From: CAWJEL01 sp964647255 | Lineage (GTDB): Bacteria; Chloroflexota; Anaerolineae; CG2-30-64-16 | DNA length: 15,804 bases | Assembly: GCA_964647255.1 (NCBI GenBank) | Contig: CAZYGI010000080.1 | Coordinates: 1-15,804, forward strand | Direction: 5' to 3' | Shown here: one piece after another, positions 5,939 to 12,755 of the stretch | Layout: each line of letters starts with the position of its first letter | Position numbering within the stretch: position 1 is the first letter of the stretch | Notes under the pieces: generated by a model | Databases searched by the model: none | Seen by the model: only the letters and a program-made list of their open reading frames with translations | Told to the model about the DNA's origin: nothing | Made by a program: the position numbers and the translations under genes

Positions 5939-6886
5939 CTATCGCGGCTCGATAATCCGCGCCTGCCCATCCGCGTGATACGACGAGCGCACCAGCGGCG
6001 CGGACTCCACCCACTTGAAACCGCGGGCATAGCCTTCGTTCGCCAGTTGGGCGAACTCATCGGGATGGTAGTAGCGCGCGATGGGCAGGTGCTGCTTGGT
6101 CGGCTGAAGGTACTGGCCGATGGTCAGGATATCCACATCCACCCCGCGCAGGTCGTCCATCACGGCCAGCACTTCGTCCCACTCCTCGCCCAGGCCCACC
6201 ATCAGGCCGCTTTTGGTGAGCGCGGCAGGATCGAGCTCCTTCGCCATGCGCAGGACGGCCAGGCTGCGCTCGTGCTTCGCCTGCGGCCGCACCCAGCGCG
6301 AGAGCCGGGGCACGGTTTCAGTGTTGTGGTTCAGGATCTCCGGTCGCGCGTCCATCACTTGCTTCAAGGCCTCGCGGTCCCCTTTAAAGTCTGGGATCAA
6401 CACCTCGATGGTGCAGCCAGGCTGGACGGCGCGAATCTCGCGGATCGTATTCGCAAAGATGTGGGCGCCGCCGTCGGGCTGATCGTCGCGGTCCACGCTG
6501 GTGAGCACGACATGGCGCAGGCCCATCTTCGCGACCGAGTCGGCCACGCGGCGCGGCTCGTCCTCATCCAGCGGCAGCGGCTTGCCGGACAGGACGTTGC
6601 AGAACTTGCACGAGCGGGTGCAGATGTCGCCCATCAGCAGGAAGGTCGCGATGCCGCGGCCCCAGCACTCGCCCAGGTTCGGGCAAAACGCCTCCTCGCA
6701 GACGGTGTGCAGCGCCTCCCCGCGCATCAGCGACTTGAGCTTCCAGTACTCCTCGTTCTGGTTCAGCTTGACGCGCAGCCACTCCGGCTTGCGGCCGGCC
6801 GTCGGCTGTTCCTCGTGCAGCCGCGCCCGGCGCACTGCCGGCTTGGGTTCAACAGGAATTGGATCAATCGTGACGTTAGTTTGCAT
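5939..6886 (-). CDS. lipA: Lipoyl synthase
   Basis: This 315-residue radical-SAM enzyme inserts two sulfur atoms into octanoyl groups on 2-oxoacid dehydrogenase E2 or glycine cleavage H protein. The auxiliary cluster cysteines are C63-x4-C68-x5-C74 (CEEAFCPNLGEC) and the SAM-cluster cysteines are C89-x3-C93-x2-C96 (CTRSCKFC). The C-terminal RSSYHA (300-305) carries the serine that ligates the auxiliary cluster in characterised LipA, so the enzyme appears complete. ATG 6886 lies only 3 nt after the PIN toxin stop; the ribosome site (GGGTGA) overlaps that stop and is weak, which suggests coupling to the gene before it. No lipB or lplA is visible in the window. Confidence 0.96.
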   Translation of the reverse strand: MQTNVTIDPIPVEPKPAVRRARLHEEQPTAGRKPEWLRVKLNQNEEYWKLKSLMRGEALHTVCEEAFCPNLGECWGRGIATFLLMGDICTRSCKFCNVLSGKPLPLDEDEPRRVADSVAKMGLRHVVLTSVDRDDQPDGGAHIFANTIREIRAVQPGCTIEVLIPDFKGDREALKQVMDARPEILNHNTETVPRLSRWVRPQAKHERSLAVLRMAKELDPAALTKSGLMVGLGEEWDEVLAVMDDLRGVDVDILTIGQYLQPTKQHLPIARYYHPDEFAQLANEGYARGFKWVESAPLVRSSYHADGQARIIEPR

Positions 6887-6889
6887 GGG

Positions 6890-7396
6890 TCACCCGTTTT
6901 GCAGACGAAGCTTTTCGATAGCGAGCTCCACGATCGCCCGCGTAACGAAGAGGGAGCTGACAGAATACAGCGCCTGCAAATACAGTTCAGCCTGGGCTAA
7001 AGTTACATGACCTTTGTGATAAGCGCCGATCACGATACCGAGCGAACCGACAGGGACTACACCGAGCTTCTGAGCTTCGTTTCGCACCGCCAAGTCATCC
7101 GTCAGCAACGTTCTGGCGTCAATTTTCTTGCAGAGATACAAGGCCTCACATTCACCCGCCTGTAAGTACCCCAACCTGTTCTCATCAATGAAACGCGCGA
7201 CGTCAGATGGCGTTAGCTGATGGCGCCGGATCGTGCCGAGGGCGAGCAGGGCGCCCGCCTCAGCGCGACCTGGCTGGACGCTCTCAGACCAGACTGCCTC
7301 CGGAACGTGAAGGGCGTCGAAAAGGCGGAGCAGGCCAAGACAGCCGATCTCACCGAGATGGATCAACGGCCCGGCATCAGCGACAGCGATGCTCAC
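6890..7396 (-). CDS. PIN-superfamily (DUF3368-like) toxin candidate
   Basis: A 168-residue protein starting VSIAVADAGPLIHLGEIG, whose D7 is the first acidic residue of PIN nuclease domains. AGECEALYL (80-88, E82/E84) and LLTDDLAVRNEAQKLG (D100, D101) supply the others, so the metal-binding acidic set looks intact. Such proteins are VapC-like RNases paired with a small antitoxin; DUF3368 is the closest family by motif and length. The start is GTG 7396, overlapping the antitoxin stop as GTGA. The C-terminus (VELAIEKLRLQNG) ends 3 nt before lipA. The reading frame looks less GC-rich than neighbouring lipA and lpdA, consistent with later acquisition. Toxicity is inferred from family and layout only. 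Confidence 0.75.
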   Translation of the reverse strand: MSIAVADAGPLIHLGEIGCLGLLRLFDALHVPEAVWSESVQPGRAEAGALLALGTIRRHQLTPSDVARFIDENRLGYLQAGECEALYLCKKIDARTLLTDDLAVRNEAQKLGVVPVGSLGIVIGAYHKGHVTLAQAELYLQALYSVSSLFVTRAIVELAIEKLRLQNG

Positions 7397-7641
7397 TGCT
7401 CCAGTCCCCAGGTTACATCTTCCAACATCGCCTGATGCTGGCGCTCCGCCAGATCCACCCAGTCAATCCCGACCGCTTCAATCGCCGCATCGCGCGAGAT
7501 TTCCTTCCGCAAGTACTGGCCGAGTGTGCGCTCGCGCCACAACTGCCGAAGGCCGGCCTGAAAGGCCCACGTCATGACTTCAGCCTCTGGCTTATGCGTC
7601 TCGCGCACCAGAGTGTCGAGATAAGTGGCTGTCATTCCCAT
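7393..7641 (-). CDS. Small antitoxin candidate (UPF0175 / ribbon-helix-helix-like)
   Basis: An 82-residue protein lying immediately upstream of the PIN gene and overlapping it by 4 nt, the standard antitoxin-first layout. The middle (MTWAFQAGLRQLWRERTLGQYLRKEISRDAAIEAVGIDWVDL, about 22-64, quoted here only as landmarks MTWAFQAG, LGQYLRKE and AIEAVGID) has the 'short helix, then kiS..eAa..aGi' pattern of UPF0175 antitoxins, the usual partners of DUF3368 toxins. Either ATG 7641 or ATG 7635 could be the start; GAGGTG upstream is 4 or 10 nt from them. It begins 22 nt after the lpdA stop. Confidence 0.6.
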   Translation of the reverse strand: MGMTATYLDTLVRETHKPEAEVMTWAFQAGLRQLWRERTLGQYLRKEISRDAAIEAVGIDWVDLAERQHQAMLEDVTWGLEQ

Positions 7642-7663
7642 CCTACACCTCAGCTATGACCCA

Positions 7664-9073
7664 CTAAACGTGAATCGCGGTCCCCATCACCGCGTGGCTG
7701 GCCTCCATCAACGCCTCTGAGATCGTCGGGTGCGCGTGGACGGTGCGGGCGATCTCCTCGGTCGTGAGCTCCCAGGTGCGGGCCAGCGCCAGCTCGGGCA
7801 GCAGCTCGGTGACCTCAGGGCCGACCAGATGCGCGCCCAGGATCTCGCCGTACCTGGCGTCGGCGATGATCTTGACGAAGCCTTCTTTCTCGTTCAGGCC
7901 CAACGCCTTGCCGTTGGCGACGAAGGGGAACTTGCCGATCTTGATCTCGTACCCCTTCTCCCGCGCCTGCGCCTCGGTGTAGCCTAGGCTGGCGACCTGC
8001 GGCTTGCAGTAGGTGCAGCGCGGCATGAAGGCGTAGTCCGCGTCCCGGATCGGCCGCGTCTCGTGGCCGGCGATCGTCTCAGCGGCGACGATGCCCTGTG
8101 CGCTCGCGACGTGCGCCAGCAGCAACCTGCCCGTCACGTCGCCGACGGCGTAGATGCCAGGGACATTGGTCCGCATGAACTCGTCCACCGGGATGAAGCC
8201 GCGCTTGTCGGTGGCGACGCCCGCCGCTTCTAGACCCAGGCCGCCGCTGTTGGGCGCCACGCCGATGGCGACGAGCACCACGTCGGCCGCGAGGGTCTGC
8301 TCCGCGCCGCTGGCTCCGTCCTTAACGCGCACGGTGACGCCGTCGGCGGTGACTTCGACGCCCTCGGTGCGGGTGTTCACCAGCATCTTAATGCCCTGCT
8401 TCTTGTACGCCTTCGCGGCCTCGGCTGCGGTCTCGTCATCCTCCAGCGGCAGGACGTGCGGCAGCATCTCGATCACCGTGACTTCCGCGCCGTAGGAACG
8501 GAAGACGTACGCAAACTCCATGCCGATGGCCCCCGCGCCGACGACGACCAGCCGCTTCGGGACGGATGTCAGCGCCAACGCCTCGCGGCTGGTGATGATG
8601 CGCTGGCCGTCAACGGTCATGCCTGGCAGCGAGCGCGGCCGGGCGCCGGTGGCAATGATGATCGCCTTCGCTTCCAAAATCTGGCCCGACGGCTCGACGC
8701 GCACCTGCTTCGGCCCGATCAAGGTCGCCGTGCCCTGGATGTGGGTCACGCCGTTCTTCTTGAAGAGGAAGCCGATCCCCTTGACCAGCCGCTCGGAGAC
8801 CTGGCGGCTGCGCTTGTGGGCGACGGCGTAGTCCAGCTTGAGGTTGTCGAAGCTGAAGCCGAACTCCCTGGCGTCGGTGGTCAGGATGCTCGCCAGCTCG
8901 GCGTTGCGCAGCAGCGACTTGGTGGGAATGCATCCCCAGTTCAGGCAGACGCCGCCGAGCGCCTCACGTTCGACACAGGCAACTTTTTGGCCCAGTTGCG
9001 CGGCGCGGATCGCGGCCACATAGCCGCCCGGCCCGCCGCCGATCACGATGACATCATAGGTGTTGTCGGACAT
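7664..9073 (-). CDS. lpdA: Dihydrolipoyl dehydrogenase (E3)
   Basis: The 469-residue flavoprotein re-oxidises dihydrolipoyl groups of 2-oxoacid dehydrogenases or the glycine cleavage system with NAD. The FAD motif GGGPGGYVAAIRAAQLG is at 12-28, the redox disulfide is C43-x4-C48 (GGVCLNWGCIPTK), the NAD-binding motif GAGAIGMEF follows in the middle, then the second FAD motif IYAVGDVTG, and the active-site pair His448/Glu453 sits in HAHPTISE near the C-terminus. All catalytic residues are present at usual length. ATG 9073 has AGGAGT 11 nt upstream, slightly far. It heads a unit lpdA-antitoxin-toxin-lipA-DUF1786; no E1 or E2 gene is in the window, so the complex it serves is not shown. Confidence 0.96.
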   Translation of the reverse strand: MSDNTYDVIVIGGGPGGYVAAIRAAQLGQKVACVEREALGGVCLNWGCIPTKSLLRNAELASILTTDAREFGFSFDNLKLDYAVAHKRSRQVSERLVKGIGFLFKKNGVTHIQGTATLIGPKQVRVEPSGQILEAKAIIIATGARPRSLPGMTVDGQRIITSREALALTSVPKRLVVVGAGAIGMEFAYVFRSYGAEVTVIEMLPHVLPLEDDETAAEAAKAYKKQGIKMLVNTRTEGVEVTADGVTVRVKDGASGAEQTLAADVVLVAIGVAPNSGGLGLEAAGVATDKRGFIPVDEFMRTNVPGIYAVGDVTGRLLLAHVASAQGIVAAETIAGHETRPIRDADYAFMPRCTYCKPQVASLGYTEAQAREKGYEIKIGKFPFVANGKALGLNEKEGFVKIIADARYGEILGAHLVGPEVTELLPELALARTWELTTEEIARTVHAHPTISEALMEASHAVMGTAIHV

Positions 9074-9136
9074 GATATAGATGACTCCTGTTATGGATTG
9101 CGTATTGACCGCGTATCGTGCTTGTGTTCCCGGCGG

Positions 9137-9158
9137 GTGAACATCCGCGGATGCTCAC
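9137..9158. promoter_or_regulatory. 22-bp palindrome upstream of lpdA, possible operator
   Basis: GTGAACATCC (9137-9146), GC, then GGATGCTCAC (9149-9158): nine of ten positions are symmetric. It lies 64 bp before the lpdA start. A -10-like TAAAAT (- strand; + strand ATTTTA 9187-9192) lies upstream of it with no good -35. A dimeric regulator bound here would sit in the early transcribed region. Which regulator is not known. Confidence 0.4.
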
Positions 9159-9290
9159 AACGCTGACTCTCACCCTGGTTAAGGCAATTTTACCATGTTA
9201 TCGTTCAGCGTGCATAACCTTCCAGGCACCCAACCATCAGACGAATATTCCTTTGCCCTCAGGCGTTCGCAAACGCGGCCAGCGTAACAC

Positions 9291-9325
9291 AAAAAGCGCA
9301 AGGAATCTGTAGGATTCTTTGCGCT
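9291..9325 (-). terminator. Rho-independent terminator of the Fe-S oxidoreductase gene
   Basis: GCGCAAGGAATC (9296-9307) and GATTCTTTGCGC (9313-9324) pair over 12 bp (one G-T) around a 5-nt loop. On the - strand the stem is followed by TTTTTGTGTT. It starts about 35 bp after the stop at 9360. It separates the Fe-S oxidoreductase transcript from lpdA. Confidence 0.8.
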
Positions 9326-9359
9326 CTTGAACTGGCAAAGGACGGATTTGCCCTATGGC

Positions 9360-11441
9360 TCAGGCTCCAACACCGTCCATCACCAGCGCGTCGGCTACAA
9401 TTTCCGCGACGTCGCGCACAACCAGGTTTTCGGCGCCCCTGGCGCCCTTCGCATCCTCCAACATCACCATGCAGAAGGGACACGCCACGCCGACCTCGGT
9501 GCAGCCGGTCGCCTGAATCTGGGCCAGCCGGTTGTAGTTGATCCGCACGTCCCCCTCATCCTCCATCCAGACGCGGGCGCCCCCGCCGCCGCAGCACATG
9601 GCCTGGGACTTGGTCTTCTCCATCTCGACCAGCTTCATGCCGGTGGCCGTCGCCAGGGCGCGCGGCGCCTCGTACTCGTCGTTGTACCGCCCCAGGTAAC
9701 ACGGGTCGTGGAACGTGATCTTCCCCTTGGCCTCAACCTTGACCTTGATCTGCTCCTCGGCAAGCAGCGCCTCGATGTACTGCGTGTGGTGCATCACCTG
9801 GAAATCGCCGCCAAACTGCGGGTATTCGTTGAGCAGCGTGTTGTAGCAGTGCGGACACTGGGTCAGGATCAGCTTGAACTTGTAGCCCTTCAGCGTCTCG
9901 ATGTTCTGCCGCGCAAGCTGCTGGAAGAGGTACTCGTTCCCGGCGCGGCGGGCTGCATCGCCGGTACAGGTCTCCTGTTCGCCCAGGATGGCGAAGTTGA
10001 CGCCGCCCGCGTGGAGGATCTTCGCAATCGCGCGGCTGACCTTCTGGTTGCGGGGGTCGTACGCGCCCGCACAGCCCACCCACCAGAGCACGTCCACCTC
10101 GGCGCCCTCGCCCAGGTTCGCCATGATCGGCACCTCGAAGTCGAGGCCCTGCGTCCAGGCACTGCGCTTTCGTTTCGGTTGCTTCCACGGGTTGCCTGCG
10201 CGCTCGATGTTCGTGAGCGTGGTCGCCAGGCTCGCCGGGATGTCGCCTTCCATCAGCGCCAGGTAACGCCGCATGTCGGTGATATCGTCCACGTGTTCGA
10301 TCAGCACCGGGCATTCGTAAACGCAGCCATAGCAGGTGGTGCAGGCCCAGAGCGTTTCGTGCTTGATCACATCGCCCACGAGCAGGGGCGCCGGGGTGCT
10401 GGGGGACAGAGAGGCATGCTCCCCGGCTCCCTTGCTCCCTTGCTCCCGCGCTCCGACCACCGTCAACGCTGCGCGCAGATCCAGCACAAGCTGCTTCGGG
10501 TTCAGCGGCTGCTTGGCTGCGTACGCCGGACAGACGGCCTGGCAGCGGCCGCACTCGGTGCAGGCGTCCACGTTGACCAGCCGCGGCCAGGGGAGCTGCG
10601 CCAGCGTCTTGACGCCCAACTGGTCGGCGGTTTCCAGGTTGGCGATGGGCTGGAGCGCGCCCTTGGCCTTGAACGGCGCCACGAAGATGTTGAGCGGCGA
10701 GGTCAGGACGTGGAAGAGGTTTGTCCACGGCAGCGTGCCCAGCGCGACCGCCACGGCCGCAAAGTGAATGATCCAGGTGGCGCGATGGAGGCCCTGGATC
10801 GCGCCTTCGCCCAAGCCACGGAACGGCAGGCTGAGCGGATAGGCGATCACCGAGAACGGCGCCCATTCGGGCTTCATCGCAGCCAGCCGGAACGCCTCGA
10901 CGAGGAGGCCGGTGAGCAGGATGAAGACGAGCAGCGGCTCGGTGAGGGTAAAACGCCAGTCCGTGTTGAGCCGATCAGGCTTGAGCCCATAGCGGCGATA
11001 GAGCGCCAGCCCCAGGCCGATCAAACCGAAGAGCGCCGCCAAGTCAAGCACGACCTTCTCGAGAAGGTAGAAGCCGCCCTGGAGCAGCTTAGCCTTGAAG
11101 ATCAGCTCAAACACATCGGTGTCGAGCGAACCCAGCACGGTGCCGACGAAAAGCAGCGCGATGGCCCAGAAGATCGCCAGGTGCATCATCGCCGGGTAGC
11201 GTTGCCGCAAGATGCGGATTTGCGCGACCGCGTATTTCAGAGTCCGCAGGACGCGCGCCCAGAACCGGTCAAACCCGATCTCCGGCTGGCCCGTACGCCA
11301 GAGTTTGATGCGCTGGATGAAGCCGTAGATCAGGAAGCCGGCGGCGACCGCCATCATGACGAAGAAGATGATGCGAAGGGGGATGGGGATGTTCCACCAT
11401 CCGCAGCGCCAGGGGGTGCCAGTGGTGGGGCAGCTTTCCAT
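9360..11441 (-). CDS. Membrane Fe-S oxidoreductase, HdrD-like with NarI-like N-terminus (ETF:menaquinone oxidoreductase type)
   Basis: The 693-residue protein has five hydrophobic segments (about 22-42, 85-105, 122-147, 167-187, 219-238) with His87, His219 and His226 as possible haem b ligands. Two ferredoxin-type 4Fe-4S motifs follow at C294/297/300/304 (CTECGRCQAVCP) and C367/370/373/377 (CTTCYGCVYECP). Then come two CCG domains with CAGAYD, CPHCY, CYLGRYN, CCGGGGARVW and CPFC, the non-cubane cluster type of HdrB/HdrD. This architecture matches DUF224 proteins proposed to pass electrons between electron-transfer flavoprotein and menaquinone in Syntrophus/Syntrophomonas; the quinone role here is inference, and no etf genes are in the window. 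ATG 11441 has AAAGGAG nine bases upstream; ATG 11480 has none. About 25 residues (328-352) derive from an inserted repeat. Confidence 0.88.
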   Translation of the reverse strand: MESCPTTGTPWRCGWWNIPIPLRIIFFVMMAVAAGFLIYGFIQRIKLWRTGQPEIGFDRFWARVLRTLKYAVAQIRILRQRYPAMMHLAIFWAIALLFVGTVLGSLDTDVFELIFKAKLLQGGFYLLEKVVLDLAALFGLIGLGLALYRRYGLKPDRLNTDWRFTLTEPLLVFILLTGLLVEAFRLAAMKPEWAPFSVIAYPLSLPFRGLGEGAIQGLHRATWIIHFAAVAVALGTLPWTNLFHVLTSPLNIFVAPFKAKGALQPIANLETADQLGVKTLAQLPWPRLVNVDACTECGRCQAVCPAYAAKQPLNPKQLVLDLRAALTVVGAREQGSKGAGEHASLSPSTPAPLLVGDVIKHETLWACTTCYGCVYECPVLIEHVDDITDMRRYLALMEGDIPASLATTLTNIERAGNPWKQPKRKRSAWTQGLDFEVPIMANLGEGAEVDVLWWVGCAGAYDPRNQKVSRAIAKILHAGGVNFAILGEQETCTGDAARRAGNEYLFQQLARQNIETLKGYKFKLILTQCPHCYNTLLNEYPQFGGDFQVMHHTQYIEALLAEEQIKVKVEAKGKITFHDPCYLGRYNDEYEAPRALATATGMKLVEMEKTKSQAMCCGGGGARVWMEDEGDVRINYNRLAQIQATGCTEVGVACPFCMVMLEDAKGARGAENLVVRDVAEIVADALVMDGVGA
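10380..10456. repeat. Octamer-based palindromic repeat inside the Fe-S oxidoreductase gene
   Basis: The left arm 10382-10405 is three octamers GCAGGGGC, GCCGGGGT, GCTGGGGG. The right arm 10417-10455 is TGCTCCCC, GGCTCCCT, TGCTCCCT, TGCTCCCG, CGCTCCG. The arms are imperfect inverses of each other. The element is read in frame as residues about 328-352 (REQGSKGAGEHASLSPSTPA), a low-complexity linker between the two 4Fe-4S motifs. Confidence 0.75.
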
Positions 11442-11484
11442 ACGGCTCAGCTCCTTTGCGTGAGTGATGGACTCGATCATTCTG

Positions 11485-11490
11485 ATTATA
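11485..11490 (-). promoter_or_regulatory. -10 box at the repeat junction, upstream of the Fe-S oxidoreductase gene
   Basis: The - strand carries TATAAT; its first three bases belong to the end of the inverted-repeat element and its last three to unique DNA. The start point would be near 11478, giving a leader of about 37 nt to ATG 11441. The 17-bp-upstream hexamer (GCAAAT) does not resemble a -35. Confidence 0.35.
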
Positions 11491-11573
11491 GAACGCAGAT
11501 TATCCTGATTTGCCTGATCTGCCTGACAAAAACGGCAAGAAGTCAGCGTCCATCAGTGTCATCTGCGTTCTAT
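11488..11573. repeat. 86-bp interspersed element with 13-bp perfect terminal inverted repeats
   Basis: ATAGAACGCAGAT (11488-11500) and ATCTGCGTTCTAT (11561-11573) are exact inverse complements. The inside contains short CTGAT/CTGCCTGA-like direct repeats. The element fills most of the space between the mrp stop (11589) and the Fe-S oxidoreductase start. From memory, elements of the 'ATCTGCGTTCTATT' type recur between genes in several bacterial phyla. No transposase is present, so it is at most a MITE-like passenger. Confidence 0.7.
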
Positions 11574-11588
11574 TCGCGTACGAAGTTG

Positions 11589-12656
11589 CTACAACTCCAG
11601 CTTGATCGGCGTCTTCGGCGCGGCCGGCCGGCGGGCGTTCATCACGCTGACCTGCGCGGCGATCTTCTGTGCGACGATCCGTAGCGCTGCCGCGGATTCG
11701 GAAGCGGGGTCGGCGACGACGACCGGTGTGCCCGCGTCGCCGCCCTCGCGGATGGCTGGCTCCAGGCAGACGCGGCCGAGGAAGGGCACACCAAGTGTCG
11801 CGGCAGCCTGCTCGCCGCCGCCCTCACCAAACACGTCGCCCGCCATGTTCTCCACGATGCCCATCACCGGCACGTCAAGCCGCTGGTAGGCGGTCAGCCC
11901 GCGCCGCGCATCGGCCAGGGAGACAGCCTGCGGGGTCGTGACGATAATCCCGCCGGTGAGCGGAACGAGCTGGGCCAGGCTGAGCTGCGCATCGCCTGTG
12001 CCGGGCGGCAGGTCCACGATCATGTAATCCAGGTCGCCCCACGCCACGTCGGTGAAGAGCTGGCGGATCGCGCTGTGCAGCATCGGCCCGCGCCACACCA
12101 ACGCCTCGCCCTCCGGGACAAGGAAACCGAGTGACATCACCTCGACCCCGTAGGCCGTCGCGGGGGTCATCTGCTCGCCCACGACCGGCGGCATCTCGGC
12201 GACACCCATCATGATCGGCACGTTGGGGCCGTAGATGTCCGCATCCAAGATGCCGACCCGCGCGCCCATCTGCGCCAGCGCCACGGCCAGATTGACCGAG
12301 ACCGTGGTCTTGCCGACGCCGCCCTTGCCGCTGCCCACCGCGATAATGTTCTTGATCGGCACATCGAGCTTGCCGGCGATGCGGTTATCGGCGCGCACCT
12401 GGGCGTCGAACTTGACGGCCACCTGTTTGACGCCTGGCAGCTTCTCCACCGCAGTGCGCGCCTCGCTCTCGATCTGATTGCGCAGCGGACACGCGGGCGT
12501 GGTCAGCGTGATAGTGAAGCTGACGTCGCCCTCGTTGACTTCGACATCCTTGACCATTTTCAGCGTCACCAGGTCGCGATGCAGCTCGGGCTCCTGCACG
12601 GTCTTCAACGCACCCAGGATCATGTCCTGGGTGATGTGAGTGGGTTTACCAAACAT
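11589..12656 (-). CDS. mrp: Mrp/ApbC-type P-loop Fe-S carrier ATPase
   Basis: The 355-residue protein has an N-terminal MIP18/DUF59 domain (about 8-85, with TPACPLRNQIE at 53-63) and a Mrp/NBP35 ATPase domain: deviant Walker A SGKGGVGKT (109-117), DADIYGPNVP (138-147) and DLPPGTGDAQLS (215-226). Relatives bind and deliver Fe-S clusters to client enzymes in the cytoplasm. The segment after ENM, which in canonical Mrp/ApbC contains a CxxC cluster ligand, reads ENMAGDVFGEGGGEQAA and has no cysteine; actinobacterial Mrps show a similar loss. The only cysteines are C56 and one in GRVCLEP. ATG 12656 has GAGGA four bases upstream. The next gene downstream is a multi-cluster Fe-S enzyme, a natural client. 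Confidence 0.92.
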   Translation of the reverse strand: MFGKPTHITQDMILGALKTVQEPELHRDLVTLKMVKDVEVNEGDVSFTITLTTPACPLRNQIESEARTAVEKLPGVKQVAVKFDAQVRADNRIAGKLDVPIKNIIAVGSGKGGVGKTTVSVNLAVALAQMGARVGILDADIYGPNVPIMMGVAEMPPVVGEQMTPATAYGVEVMSLGFLVPEGEALVWRGPMLHSAIRQLFTDVAWGDLDYMIVDLPPGTGDAQLSLAQLVPLTGGIIVTTPQAVSLADARRGLTAYQRLDVPVMGIVENMAGDVFGEGGGEQAAATLGVPFLGRVCLEPAIREGGDAGTPVVVADPASESAAALRIVAQKIAAQVSVMNARRPAAPKTPIKLEL

Positions 12657-12755
12657 TCAGTCCTCTTCGGTTTAGAATTGAAGCTTATTGGGGCGTCTTG
12701 GCAACGGTACGCTCGGATCTGCCTACGCGATTGGATCACCAGAAGACTTCCATTC

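Noticed and set aside
4922..7000. A 692-residue + strand open frame across the DUF1786, lipA and toxin genes
   Set aside because: It is antisense to three genes with clear family motifs, and its composition (Arg/His/Gln/Ala/Gly-rich, no recognisable domain) is typical of the complementary strand of GC-rich coding DNA.
11488..11573. Complete insertion sequence
   Set aside because: Only 86 bp with no transposase and no clear target-site duplication beside the terminal repeats.
9327..11684. A 785-residue + strand open frame opposite the Fe-S oxidoreductase gene
   Set aside because: The - strand carries membrane segments and all the Fe-S motifs; the + strand product has no motif and crosses the inverted-repeat element.
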